Of a stretch of DNA of 64,000 bases, positions 44,675 through 54,315 are shown piece after piece. The stretch covers positions 186,001 through 250,000 of the forward strand of contig NZ_BMDV01000003.1 of NCBI RefSeq assembly GCF_014636095.1, written 5' to 3'. Source of the stretch: Acinetobacter modestus. GTDB lineage: Bacteria > Pseudomonadota > Gammaproteobacteria > Pseudomonadales > Moraxellaceae. The position numbers and the translations under genes are program-made. The stretch's first letter is position 1, and every line of letters begins with the position of its first letter. The notes below the pieces were generated by a model. It saw only the letters and a program-made list of their open reading frames with translations. It ran no database searches and had not been told where the DNA came from.

Positions 44675-44855
44675 TTTTATAGAGAACTAATAAATATTAA
44701 AAAATGAATTTATTCTCATTTAACTTATAGGCGATTCACTCCATAGAAGTTAAGCGATTCAAACTTATTAAAATAATCGAAATTAGTCTTATTTTTTTAA
44801 TTTATTAATATTAATATTCAATTTATTAAATGGTAAATATACTTTTTGGAAAATT

Positions 44856-45449
44856 ATGAAAAAAATTAAACTTTATTCTATTGTTTTAGGGGTAGCTGCT
44901 GCTACACAACTTACAGGGTGTCTTTCTGTTAAGTCTTATGTTGATCCAGCATATAAAGGACTTACTTATTCTGATATAAAAAGGCCAAATCAACCCATTC
45001 CTGTGATATTAACTACAGAATTTCAAAGAAATGGTGTGGTTATTCCAAGAGCGGCAAAAGAATTACAGTCTAGTGTAGATCGTAGTTTAAGAGCTACAGG
45101 TGTATTCTCACCTATAGTTCAATCTACTAATGATAACCAAGCAAAAATCTATTTAACAGCAAACAATGTAGCTGATTTAGGCGAAGCGGCTGGGAAAGGG
45201 GCGTTAACGGGTTTGACTTTTGGTGCAGTAGGTAATGCAGTTACTGATAAATATGAATTTAAATTTAAATATATCGATGCTCAAGGCAAAGAAATTTCTC
45301 AGCGTTATCCGCATATGATTTTATCGACAGTTGGAAACAAAAAAGCACCAGTTGAAAATGTTGCACCAATGACCATCAATGAGGCATTTAACAAGGTTAT
45401 TGATGATGTTGTAATTCGCTTTACTTATGATCTACAAAAACAACAGTAG
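44856..45449 (+). CDS. Lipoprotein of unknown function
   Basis: 197 residues. A lipobox LTGC with Cys22 follows a hydrophobic signal, so it should be anchored in a membrane, and the residue after Cys is Leu, which favours the outer membrane. Mature part: VDPAYKGLTYSDIKRPNQPI, then a Gly-rich stretch AAGKGALTGLTFGAVGNAVT, which looks like a glycine-zipper. The rest is alpha/beta mixed. It has its own terminator and no operon partner. Function unknown; an envelope or stress role is inference. Confidence 0.75.
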   Translation: MKKIKLYSIVLGVAAATQLTGCLSVKSYVDPAYKGLTYSDIKRPNQPIPVILTTEFQRNGVVIPRAAKELQSSVDRSLRATGVFSPIVQSTNDNQAKIYLTANNVADLGEAAGKGALTGLTFGAVGNAVTDKYEFKFKYIDAQGKEISQRYPHMILSTVGNKKAPVENVAPMTINEAFNKVIDDVVIRFTYDLQKQQ

Positions 45450-45462
45450 ATATTTTTTAAAT

Positions 45463-45489
45463 AAAAAGGCTTTTCCGGAAGCCTTTTTA
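45463..45489 (+). terminator. Terminator after the lipoprotein gene
   Basis: AAAAAGGCTT TTCCGG AAGCCTTTTT. The stem closes with an A/T run on both sides. Confidence 0.85.
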
Positions 45490-45596
45490 GGGAAATGGAA
45501 CCTTATGATAAAGATTGTTGTTCTATGAGTTTAAAAGAGTAATTAGTTTTTCAATTTAATTTGAAGAATATCCTTATCGGAATAATCTTTTAATAA

Positions 45597-45631
45597 TGTA
45601 ATTTTATTACATATACTTTACTTGCTATAGT
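45597..45631 (+). promoter_or_regulatory. Candidate czc promoter and operator
   Basis: TGTAAT TTT ATTACA (45597-45611) is a perfect inverted repeat that overlaps the -35 region of a TATAGT -10 box (45626-45631), 28 bases before the first czc start. A metal-responsive regulator could bind here; none is encoded nearby. Confidence 0.4.
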
Positions 45632-45659
45632 GACCCAAATTTTGAACAGTTGGTGTAAC

Positions 45660-46058
45660 GTGCAACGTTCTGCTGTATTTATGACACTCTTGCTGAGTTT
45701 GTTCATGTTCCAAAGTTTTTGGAATGTGGCGGCAGCTTTTTGTGCGCATGAACAGCCGACTGAATATCGTACGTTGAATCATTTTGGGCATCATATCCCT
45801 GAAAATTTAGATGCTTCTGAAAAAAATGCAGTAGTTGCAGATCAAGATGCTTCTGATTTACCCATGCCGTTAAGTTTGCAAGATCATCATGATCATTTGC
45901 CATCTTGTTTTCATGTCGTTGTGACCGAAGCTCAACAGCAGTTGAATGAACCAATTTTACGAACGCATGAAATAGAACAAAAATATTACTGGTCTAATTT
46001 GTACCAGTCACCACATTTATCACAACTCACCCCGCCGCCTGTATTCACCCCGCTATAG
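45660..46058 (+). CDS. czcI: CzcI-like periplasmic metal-resistance protein
   Basis: About 132 residues from GTG 45660 (MQRSAVFMTLLLSLF), which gives the usual short N-terminus; a GTG 10 codons upstream is possible. A signal peptide cleaves near AAAFCAHE. The mature protein is His-rich (CAHEQPTEYRTLNHFGHHIP, LQDHHDHLPSCFHV), as in CzcI, a periplasmic regulator of Co/Zn/Cd resistance. It heads the czcCBA cluster in the expected order. Confidence 0.75.
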   Translation: MQRSAVFMTLLLSLFMFQSFWNVAAAFCAHEQPTEYRTLNHFGHHIPENLDASEKNAVVADQDASDLPMPLSLQDHHDHLPSCFHVVVTEAQQQLNEPILRTHEIEQKYYWSNLYQSPHLSQLTPPPVFTPL

Positions 46059-46112
46059 GTGGGGTAGCCGAAAAATAGCCCACCGCAACCTTATTTATTT
46101 GCGGGGCTTTAT

Positions 46113-47540
46113 ATGTCTTTAAGTTTAAATCAGCGTAGCTATGCATTGAAAAAGCGTACGCTTAAAAATCATCTGCTTCTATCATCATTGAAATGGTCAA
46201 TTTTGAGTATTGGCTTATCAGTGGGAGTTTTAGCTCAGGTAGCTTCAGCTGAGTCCTTACTCAATGTGAATCAATCGCCAGCAACTGTTGCGCAGCGAAA
46301 TAGTAACTTTGAACAAATTCTTGAGCAAATTCGTGCTTATCAAGCCAACCAATCCAATTGGCAAACCCAACAACAGATGGCGAATGTACAGCTCAAACAA
46401 AGTGCTTTACGTGTCAATCCAAGCATTTCAATTGAGCAAACTGGTTTACAGAGTAATCAGGATCAAGAGCTTGCCATTGGTATTTCACAGCCATTAGATT
46501 TATTTGGTCAACGTCGTGCAGCACAAAAAGTTGCTCAGCTTTCAGCAACTCAAGTCGATTTAGAACAGCAACGCTACAATGCTGAACTTGAATTGATTGT
46601 GCAATATGCATGGTCACAAGTGGCATTATTTCAATTGGAAAAGTCTTTGATTGCAGAGCAATTACAAGTCAGCCAAGAAAATTTAGACGCAACGATGAAG
46701 CGTTATCAAGCTGGCAATATAGCTCAAGTTGATGTTGAGCGAGTTCGTATTTCACATTTAGAAAATCAGCGTATTTATCAACAAGCAGATCTACAACTTC
46801 GAGTTGCACAGCAGCAATTAGCAAGTTTTTGGGGCAGTGACCTTAATCAATTTGTGATTGCTCCAAGTGTCAATGAGCTTTGGTCTCGTGCCACAGTCGT
46901 AAAAACTGACCGACAAGATATAGAGAATTTATTTGAGCGAGGTTTGCAATTAGAAACTCAGCGTCAACAAGCCAATGTTGATCAGCTCAAAGCAAAATCT
47001 CGTCCTCAACCGATTATGTCTTTAGGTGTAAATCGGACACGTTCGGCAGATCAAAATACTGAAAATCAAATTCGTTTAGGGGTGGAGATTCCGCTCAATA
47101 TTTTTAACTCACAAAAATACGGTATTCAGATTGCGGAAGCGAAGCAAACACTGATTCAACAACAACAACGTTTTTATCGTCATCAAAATCAGTTGGATAT
47201 TGATGTTCGTCTTGCCGAACTACGTGGATTACAAACGCAATTTAAACAGTTAAATGACCAACAAGTGCCTTTAGCGATACAGGTTCAGCAAAAAACTTTG
47301 CAAGGTTTTCGCTTAGGTAAATTTGCTGTTACGGATGTGCAACAAGCCACAACTCAGTTACAGGATGTCCGTTTACGTAAAGTTCAACTCCTTAAACAAG
47401 CTTGGCAATTGAATGTGGAAGTACAAAGTGCACGTATGGGGCTTCCAGTAGAGCAGATCACAGCGAAAGATGCCTTAATGCAATTAAATCAACGCGTTTG
47501 GCAACAAATTAACGCTTTTCCAAGCCAAGTAGGAGAATAA
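46113..47540 (+). CDS. czcC: CzcC-like outer membrane efflux protein
   Basis: 475 residues, TolC family. Signal region SILSIGLSVGVLAQVASA, then the Gln-rich helical hairpins typical of the channel (QVDLEQQRYNAELELIVQYA, SQENLDATMKRYQAGNIAQV, GFRLGKFAVTDVQQA). CzcC is the outer membrane exit of the Co/Zn/Cd pump and joins CzcB and CzcA. It ends three bases before czcB. Confidence 0.9.
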   Translation: MSLSLNQRSYALKKRTLKNHLLLSSLKWSILSIGLSVGVLAQVASAESLLNVNQSPATVAQRNSNFEQILEQIRAYQANQSNWQTQQQMANVQLKQSALRVNPSISIEQTGLQSNQDQELAIGISQPLDLFGQRRAAQKVAQLSATQVDLEQQRYNAELELIVQYAWSQVALFQLEKSLIAEQLQVSQENLDATMKRYQAGNIAQVDVERVRISHLENQRIYQQADLQLRVAQQQLASFWGSDLNQFVIAPSVNELWSRATVVKTDRQDIENLFERGLQLETQRQQANVDQLKAKSRPQPIMSLGVNRTRSADQNTENQIRLGVEIPLNIFNSQKYGIQIAEAKQTLIQQQQRFYRHQNQLDIDVRLAELRGLQTQFKQLNDQQVPLAIQVQQKTLQGFRLGKFAVTDVQQATTQLQDVRLRKVQLLKQAWQLNVEVQSARMGLPVEQITAKDALMQLNQRVWQQINAFPSQVGE

Positions 47541-47543
47541 GAG

Positions 47544-48791
47544 ATGGATATGAAACAAAAAACACGTTCTCAATGGCTTTGGATCGCTGTGATTGCGGTA
47601 CTCACAATTGTTTTGGCAGTAGGACTATTATGGAATAACAAAACCAAGACTTCTGAAACTGCCGCACAAGGTGAGCAGGAACATGCCCATCAAGAAAATG
47701 AAAAAGATGAATCTAAACACGATGAAAAGGATGAGGAACATGAGGCTGACGAAAGCCTTAGCCTAACAGCAGAGCAGATGCAACAGCATAGTGTCAAATT
47801 GGCGCAAGTGGCTTTGGGTGAAGTGAATCAGGTTCAAACTTTTCCTGCAAAATTGGTGGTGAATACAGATCGCCAAGCGCATGTTTCACCAAGTTTTGCT
47901 GGTCGTGTTGAAGCAGTTTATGTTGAATTAGGTCAACAAGTGAAACGTGGTCAGGCTTTAGCAAACTTATTAGTACCAGATTTAGTGGATCAGCAAGCGA
48001 ATCTACAAATTGCTCAGACAAATTTGGATTTAGCTCAGCAGGATTATGAGCGTGAACGTAGTTTGTGGTCGCAAGGCATTTCTGCCAAACAAGACTATCA
48101 ACGTGCTTATAATGCTTATCGTCAAGCACAGATTCAGGTCCAAGCAGCACGTTCACGTCTTAGCGCCTTTGGTGCAGCTTCTGGTTCAAGTGGTCGCTAT
48201 ACGCTGACTGCACCGATCAGTGGTGTGATTAGTAATAAAGACATTGTTATTGGTGAGAATGTTCAACTTGCAGATCAACTATTTACCATTGATCAGTTAG
48301 ATCAACTTTGGTTGGAATTTGTGTTACCAACCGTAGCGAATATCAATGTACAACCCAATCAGCAGATTCGATTTAAATCACTGCAAACAGGCAATCTGTT
48401 TAATGCCCAAGTTCAAAGTTTAACGACTGAAGCTGATGCACAAACAGGTCGTTTACAGATTCGTGCCAAAGTGCTGTCAAATGCAACTGAATTACGTCCA
48501 AACTTGATGGTGAATGTTGAATTGCAAGCAGGTTCAAAAACATCTGCAATTCGCGTAAGTTCTGAAGCGATTCAGCAGGTGGACGGTAAAGATGTCGTTT
48601 TCGTTGCCCAACCGAATCAGAAAAAGGGTTTTGATTTCAAAGCGATTCCTGTTCAGATCGGTCAACGTACCCAAGATGGACAATGGGTCGAAATTACCCA
48701 AGGTTTGAGTGCGGGCCAGTCTTATGTAGCAACAGGTAGTTTCTTGTTGAAATCAGAACTTGAAAAAGGGGAGGCTGAACATGGGCATTAA
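47544..48791 (+). CDS. czcB: CzcB-like periplasmic adaptor
   Basis: 415 residues with a ribosome binding site AGGAGAA. One N-terminal membrane anchor, then an acidic His-rich stretch (EHAHQENEKDESKHDEKDE) likely to bind metal, the barrel-hybrid adaptor (VSPSFAGRVEAVYVELGQQV) and the lipoyl and helical part. HlyD/RND adaptor family. The stop overlaps the czcA start by 11 bases. Confidence 0.9.
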   Translation: MDMKQKTRSQWLWIAVIAVLTIVLAVGLLWNNKTKTSETAAQGEQEHAHQENEKDESKHDEKDEEHEADESLSLTAEQMQQHSVKLAQVALGEVNQVQTFPAKLVVNTDRQAHVSPSFAGRVEAVYVELGQQVKRGQALANLLVPDLVDQQANLQIAQTNLDLAQQDYERERSLWSQGISAKQDYQRAYNAYRQAQIQVQAARSRLSAFGAASGSSGRYTLTAPISGVISNKDIVIGENVQLADQLFTIDQLDQLWLEFVLPTVANINVQPNQQIRFKSLQTGNLFNAQVQSLTTEADAQTGRLQIRAKVLSNATELRPNLMVNVELQAGSKTSAIRVSSEAIQQVDGKDVVFVAQPNQKKGFDFKAIPVQIGQRTQDGQWVEITQGLSAGQSYVATGSFLLKSELEKGEAEHGH

Positions 48792-51700
48792 CTCTCCTCA
48801 ATTCCCCAAGCCTGAAGGTTTATTTGATCGATTGATTCAATTTTCGATTCGTAATGCCATTTGGGTGATGCTATTTGTGATGACGTGGATTGCAGTTGGT
48901 ATTTGGAGCTATCAAAAGCTTCCGATAGATGCAGTTCCTGATATTACCAATACTCAAGTACAAATTAATACCCAAGCGAATGGTTATACTGCCTTAGAGG
49001 TAGAACAGCGGATTACCTATCCGATCGAAACTGCGATGGCAGGTATTCCAGATCTAGAACAAACCCGTTCGATTTCTCGCTATGGCTTATCGCAAGTAAC
49101 CATTATTTTTAAAGATGGCACCGACATTTACTGGGCAAGACAGTTAATTAATCAACGTTTGCAAGAGGCAGACGGACAATTGCCAGATGCGGTTGATCCT
49201 GTGATGTCACCGATCTCTACGGGGCTTGGAGAGATTTACCAATGGGTGGTCAAAGCTAAACCCGATGCAAAAAAAGAAGATGGAACGCCCTATAGTGCGA
49301 TGGACTTACGAGAAATCCAAGATTGGATTGTGCGTCCACAATTACAGCGTGTTAAAGGTGTGGCTGAAATTAATAGTATTGGCGGCTACAACAAAACCTA
49401 TATTGTTTCACCTGATTTAAAGCGTTTACAGCAGCTTCAAATCTCCTTGCCAGCGTTCCAAACTGCGTTGCAAGAGAACAATGAAAACCGAGGCGCAGGT
49501 TTTATTGAGGAAAATGGACAACAACTAACGGTACGTGTGCCGGGTATGCTCAGTACAGTTGAAGATATTCAAAACATTACTGTCTCGGTTAAAAATGGTC
49601 TACCCATTCGTGTTGCAGATGTGGCTTCAGTGGCGATCGGACATGATTTGCGTACAGGTGCTGCCACATATAATGGCGAGGAAACCGTGCTTGGTATCGC
49701 TATGATGATGATGGGTGAAAATAGCCGTACGGTTGCCCAAGCGGTTGATAGCAAGATCAAGGAAATTCAGCTGACTTTACCCAAAGGCGTTGAAATTGAA
49801 ACGGTGTATGACCGTACGAGCTTAGTAAATAAAGCCATCAAAACGGTTCAGAAAAACTTAATAGAAGGCGCGATTTTAGTCATCGTGATTCTGTTTATTT
49901 TCTTGGGCAACTTCCGTGCTGCTTTGATTACTGCCTGTGTGATTCCGTTGTCAATGCTGTTCACCTTAACGGGTATGGCTGAACAAAATATCAGTGCCAA
50001 TTTAATGAGTTTAGGTGCATTAGATTTTGGGATCATTGTTGATGGTGCAGTGGTTATTGTCGAAAACTGTATTCGACGGCTGGCGGAGGCACAGCATCAT
50101 GCTGGACGCTTACTCACACGACAGGAACGCTTTAAAGAAGTCTTTTTGGCAGCCAAGCAAGCACGGAAACCACTCCTATTTGGTCAGGCCATTATTATGG
50201 TGGTGTATTTACCCATTTTTGCTTTGACAGGTGTAGAAGCGAAAATGTTCCATCCAATGGCAATGACGGTGGTAATGGCATTGTTGGGTGCGATGATTTT
50301 ATCGGTAACATTTGTACCCGCTGCGGTTGCATTGTTTATTACAGGTGAAGTCAAAGAAAAAGAATCTCGTTGGATGCAAGGCTTAAAACGTAAATACCAA
50401 CAGATTTTGGATGGGGCATATCAATTCAAAATGGTGTTGGTGGCTTTAGCCGTGAGCATTTTGGTATTAACAGGTGTACTGACGACTCAAATTGGCAGTG
50501 AATTTGCGCCACAACTGAGTGAAGGAGATTTCGCCTTACAACAAATGCGTTCGCCAAGCACAGGCTTGGAGCAGTCTTTACGTATGCAGGAAAATACTGA
50601 AAAGTTAATTATGAAGAATTTTTCAGAAGTCAAAGCGGTATTTGCCAGAACGGGGACAGCTGAAGTTGCGACCGATGTGATGCCGCCGAATATCTCAGAT
50701 GCCGTAATTTTGTTAAAACCGCGTGATCAATGGGAAAATCCGAAAGAAACCATTGATGAATTGCGTAGCCGTATGCAGGCATTTTTGGAAACCATCCCGG
50801 GTAATAACAGTGAATTTTCACAACCAATTGAACTCCGTTTTAATGAATTGATCTCAGGTGTACGTAGTGATGTCGGGATCAAAGTCTTTGGTGATGATAT
50901 GAATGTGCTGAACACTCAAGCACAGGCGATTGCACAAAAAGTACAGAAAATTTCGGGTGCAACTGCGGTCAAAGTGGAACAAACCACAGGTTTGCCAGTG
51001 CTTAATGTGGATATCAATCATGCATTAGCTGCGCAATATGGCCTGTCGGTAAAAACAATTCAGGATGTGGTTGCGGCGAGCGTAGGTGGTCAAAATGTTG
51101 GACAGATTTTGCAAGGTGATCGTCGTTTTGATTTTGAAATTCGTTTGCCCGATGAACAACGCACAGTACAGAACTTAGCGCAGTTACCTATTCAATTGCC
51201 GAATGGTGGTTTGATTCAATTGCAAGATGTTGCCAAAGTGGAAACGATTTCAGGCATGAGCCAAGTCGGTCGTGAAAATGGTAAACGCCGTGTCATTGTC
51301 ACCGCAAATGTGGAGGGGCGTGATCTGGGTTCATTTGTGCAGGAGTTACAAGCGACATTAAAACAACAACCTCTGCCAGCAGGCTATTGGCTAGAGTTTG
51401 GTGGACAGTTTGAAAATCTGGCTTCTGCGGCGGCTCGTATGCAAATTGTGATCCCACTGGCATTAATTACCATCTTTATTTTATTGATGGCAGTGTTTCA
51501 TAACTTTAAGGAAAGCCTGTTGGTCTTCAGTGGTGTGCCATTTGCGTTGTCAGGTGGATTAGTCGCACTTTGGTTGCGAGATATTCCATTGTCGATGTCA
51601 GCAGGTGTTGGATTCATTGCGCTCTCTGGTGTTGCAGTACTCAATGGTTTAGTGATGCTGAGTTTCATCAAAGAGCTTCGTGAGCAGTTTAATGTACATA

Positions 51701-51945
51701 AAGCGACATGGCAGGGAGCGATTCTCCGATTACGGCCCGTTCTGATGACCGCCTTCGTGGCATCGTTGGGTTTTATTCCCATGGCGATTGCTACAGGCAC
51801 AGGTGCAGAAGTACAACGCCCATTGGCGACAGTTGTAATAGGTGGGATTATTTCTTCTACTTTACTGACATTGCTGATTTTGCCTGTAGTTTATCGCTGG
51901 ATGAATGAAGCTAAAGAAGCAAAAAGTCAGGAAACCGCAATCTAA
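48781..51945 (+). CDS. czcA: CzcA-like heavy-metal RND pump
   Basis: 1054 residues from ATG 48781, with GGGGAGG before it inside czcB. 12 spans and two large periplasmic loops. LGALDFGIIVDGAVVIVEN carries the Asp residues conserved in HME-RND pumps, and ERQR-type TQVQINTQANGYTALEVEQR opens the porter domain. It uses the proton gradient to push Co2+, Zn2+ or Cd2+ through CzcC. Exact metal not readable. Confidence 0.93.
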   Translation: MGINSPQFPKPEGLFDRLIQFSIRNAIWVMLFVMTWIAVGIWSYQKLPIDAVPDITNTQVQINTQANGYTALEVEQRITYPIETAMAGIPDLEQTRSISRYGLSQVTIIFKDGTDIYWARQLINQRLQEADGQLPDAVDPVMSPISTGLGEIYQWVVKAKPDAKKEDGTPYSAMDLREIQDWIVRPQLQRVKGVAEINSIGGYNKTYIVSPDLKRLQQLQISLPAFQTALQENNENRGAGFIEENGQQLTVRVPGMLSTVEDIQNITVSVKNGLPIRVADVASVAIGHDLRTGAATYNGEETVLGIAMMMMGENSRTVAQAVDSKIKEIQLTLPKGVEIETVYDRTSLVNKAIKTVQKNLIEGAILVIVILFIFLGNFRAALITACVIPLSMLFTLTGMAEQNISANLMSLGALDFGIIVDGAVVIVENCIRRLAEAQHHAGRLLTRQERFKEVFLAAKQARKPLLFGQAIIMVVYLPIFALTGVEAKMFHPMAMTVVMALLGAMILSVTFVPAAVALFITGEVKEKESRWMQGLKRKYQQILDGAYQFKMVLVALAVSILVLTGVLTTQIGSEFAPQLSEGDFALQQMRSPSTGLEQSLRMQENTEKLIMKNFSEVKAVFARTGTAEVATDVMPPNISDAVILLKPRDQWENPKETIDELRSRMQAFLETIPGNNSEFSQPIELRFNELISGVRSDVGIKVFGDDMNVLNTQAQAIAQKVQKISGATAVKVEQTTGLPVLNVDINHALAAQYGLSVKTIQDVVAASVGGQNVGQILQGDRRFDFEIRLPDEQRTVQNLAQLPIQLPNGGLIQLQDVAKVETISGMSQVGRENGKRRVIVTANVEGRDLGSFVQELQATLKQQPLPAGYWLEFGGQFENLASAAARMQIVIPLALITIFILLMAVFHNFKESLLVFSGVPFALSGGLVALWLRDIPLSMSAGVGFIALSGVAVLNGLVMLSFIKELREQFNVHKATWQGAILRLRPVLMTAFVASLGFIPMAIATGTGAEVQRPLATVVIGGIISSTLLTLLILPVVYRWMNEAKEAKSQETAI

Positions 51946-52072
51946 TCCATTTATGTTATCTTCTTAATTAAGCATTTTATTAAGAAGAATCTGAGCCGAT
52001 CAAAGCATGATTCATGCTTTGGTCGACTGTGGGGCTGAACAGCCTTACTTTGATAATGATAAGGAGTCCAAC

Positions 52073-53017
52073 ATGAGTGGACATCAAGGGCATGATCATA
52101 GTCATGCTGCCGTTACAGAAGGCAATGCAAAAAAACTAACGATTGCGCTAATACTGACCACGACTTTTTTAGTCATTGAATTTATCGCAGGTATCATCAC
52201 ACAGAGTTTGGCATTACTTTCCGATGCTGCACATATGTTTACTGATGCCGCTGCATTAGCGATTGCTTTAGCTGCGATTAAAATTGCCAAACGCCCTGCT
52301 GATGATAAGCGTACCTTTGGTTACCAGCGTTTTGAGATTTTGGCGGCATTATTTAATGCATCTATGCTATTTTTTGTGGCGATGTATATTCTTTACGAAG
52401 CCTATCAACGTTTTACCCAACCGCCCGAAATTCAAAGTATAGGCATGTTGGTGGTCGCATCAATTGGATTAATCATTAATTTGATTTCAATGAAAATTTT
52501 GATGTCGAGTGCGACTGAAAGTTTGAACATGAAAGGTGCTTATTTAGAAGTGCTGAGTGATGCATTAGGTTCTGTGGGTGTGATTATTGGTGCTGTGATT
52601 ATCTATTACACCAACTGGTATTGGGTTGATACCATAATTGCAGTTGCGATCGGTTTTTGGGTCTTACCAAGAACATGGATTTTGCTCAGGCAAAGTATCA
52701 ATATTTTATTAGAAGGTGTACCTGAAGAGGTTGATATTGAAAAGTTACGCACCGATCTGTTGGGTTTAGATGGTGTTGAAAGTATCCACCAATTAAAGGT
52801 TTGGGCGATTACATCGAAGAATATTCATCTTACCGTACATTTGTTTGCACCGAATGTTGATCGTAATCAGCTACATCGTGCTGCAATTGAAATGTTATCG
52901 CATGAACATGGTATTGCCGAAGTGACTTTGCAGATCGAAGATGATGCTGAAATGAATTGTCAGCATACTCATCAACATGTTGAAGATGAACAACATACTC
53001 ATTCACATCAGCACTAA
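52073..53017 (+). CDS. czcD: CzcD-like cation diffusion facilitator
   Basis: 314 residues from ATG 52073 with AAGGAG. Six spans; SDAAHMFTDAAALAIALAAI and LNMKGAYLEVLSDALGSVGV carry the metal-site His/Asp pairs of CDF transporters. Both ends are His-rich (MSGHQGHDHSHAA, NCQHTHQHVEDEQHTHSHQH). It is a proton-linked exporter of Zn/Cd/Co from cytoplasm to periplasm, feeding CzcCBA. A short TTCTTAAT/ATTAAGAA hairpin lies between czcA and czcD. Confidence 0.93.
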   Translation: MSGHQGHDHSHAAVTEGNAKKLTIALILTTTFLVIEFIAGIITQSLALLSDAAHMFTDAAALAIALAAIKIAKRPADDKRTFGYQRFEILAALFNASMLFFVAMYILYEAYQRFTQPPEIQSIGMLVVASIGLIINLISMKILMSSATESLNMKGAYLEVLSDALGSVGVIIGAVIIYYTNWYWVDTIIAVAIGFWVLPRTWILLRQSINILLEGVPEEVDIEKLRTDLLGLDGVESIHQLKVWAITSKNIHLTVHLFAPNVDRNQLHRAAIEMLSHEHGIAEVTLQIEDDAEMNCQHTHQHVEDEQHTHSHQH

Positions 53018-53048
53018 GCTGATGTGAATTGGAATTTAGAGCAACGTG

Positions 53049-53387
53049 TTAGTTTTGCCATTCGTGATTACAGTCACGGCATTTCCAATGCTTTTGCGCT
53101 TGCATAAAAGCCTGCATTGAAATTTTGAAATCAGGCAAATCTCGCCAAAATAAGATGCCCGCGATTACACAGACAATAAATACTGCAACGGTCGCAATTT
53201 GCAGGCCTTGACCAGCGCCATGCCCAAAAATCCACATTGCAACACTAATTAGCACCAGCACCAGTAAAATAAAAATAGCAGGCACTAAAAGTACCAAGCT
53301 TTTAGGCACATTAGGGCGAGGGCTATTTGTACCCTGACTGACAGGCATAATTTTAACGCTTTGGCATTTAGGGCAACGATATTGCAT
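53049..53387 (-). CDS. Small zinc-ribbon membrane protein
   Basis: 112 residues. N-terminal MQYRCPKCQS and C-terminal WKCRDCNHEW give two C-x2-C pairs that could form a split zinc ribbon. Two membrane spans lie between (VLLVPAIFILLVLVLISVAM and IATVAVFIVCVIAGILFW). Function unknown. It is convergent with czcD. Confidence 0.7.
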   Translation of the reverse strand: MQYRCPKCQSVKIMPVSQGTNSPRPNVPKSLVLLVPAIFILLVLVLISVAMWIFGHGAGQGLQIATVAVFIVCVIAGILFWRDLPDFKISMQAFMQAQKHWKCRDCNHEWQN

Positions 53388-53486
53388 AAAGGTTTCCTAT
53401 AGTATTTTGTTTATTTTAGCGAAAAATGTATAAAAGCCCAAATGAGCGTGAAAGGTTTAGGTCCTTAACTTTATTTTTTAAACTCG

Positions 53487-53800
53487 CTATTGCAGTCCTT
53501 GTACATAGTCCAAAATTTGTTGCTGTTTTTCGCCATCTAAAATGATCAAACATTTGAGCCAATTCAGCCAGTTCTTCACTATTGGCATAAAAATAAGCCA
53601 AAGGTACATCTAAAATTTGGGCAATCAGTTCTGCGGTATTGGGTTCAATAGTATGAACGCCATTTTCATAACGATTAATACGATATTGGCACTAAATTCA
53701 TCTAAGCCTATAGCAATATTTAAGGCTTCCTGAGTTAATTTTTAGATTTCTGTGTTTGCTTTAGTCTTCTACAAAATTTTGTTTTTGCATCTTCAATCAT
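53487..53800 (-). pseudogene. Decayed XRE-family regulator
   Basis: On the minus strand the remains of a Cro/C1-type repressor can be read: ATG at 53800 opens MIEDAKTKFCRRLKQTQ but soon stops. After frame changes, LTQEALNIAIGLDEF, then RINRYENGVHTIEPNTAELI and AQILDVPLAYFYANSEELAE, then DHLDGEKQQQILDYVQGLQ can be recovered. At least two frameshifts and one early stop are needed, so it is a pseudogene. Intact copies are short XRE regulators. Confidence 0.75.
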
Positions 53801-53902
53801 TACAACAGGTCATACGATAAAAATAAGAAAATCGTAAATTTAAGATTGTGGGTTCTAACATTTTTAGTATAATTGTAATATTCGTATGTTTTGAAAATTA
53901 AT

Positions 53903-54271
53903 ATGCAAGCGTTGGATAATATTTATATAAAAAGATTTTTAATTTTTACAGGACTTTGGATGTTTTATGTTTGGATGGCGTTTTTCTTAAATGATAAAAT
54001 GTTATCAATGGTCAATATATGGGGAGTGATTAATTGGCTTATCTTTTGGATTATTCCTGTTGTTAATCATATTTATCTTGTTGGGAAGAATAAACCTGCG
54101 ATCAAGATAGTAAACTGGTTTTTTTCGATATTTTATATGATGTATTTATACCCTATTTTTAATGGTTTTGTTGGTCAGAAATTAGTTGTCCAACCTGCTT
54201 ATATTATTTCTATGTATTGTTTTATTATTGCCATGAAAGATACTTTTATGGACCCTATACATAAAAAATAA
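53903..54271 (+). CDS. Small polytopic membrane protein
   Basis: About 122 residues from ATG 53903. Four spans (RFLIFTGLWMFYVWMAFFL, VINWLIFWIIPVVNHIYLV, IVNWFFSIFYMMYLYPIF, PAYIISMYCFIIAM). Low GC. No family recognised. It is 44 bases before the J-domain gene and may share its transcript. Confidence 0.6.
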   Translation: MQALDNIYIKRFLIFTGLWMFYVWMAFFLNDKMLSMVNIWGVINWLIFWIIPVVNHIYLVGKNKPAIKIVNWFFSIFYMMYLYPIFNGFVGQKLVVQPAYIISMYCFIIAMKDTFMDPIHKK

Positions 54272-54315
54272 AGAAATATTAAAATCAAAGGCTTTATTCT
54301 TAAAGGGGTGCTTAT

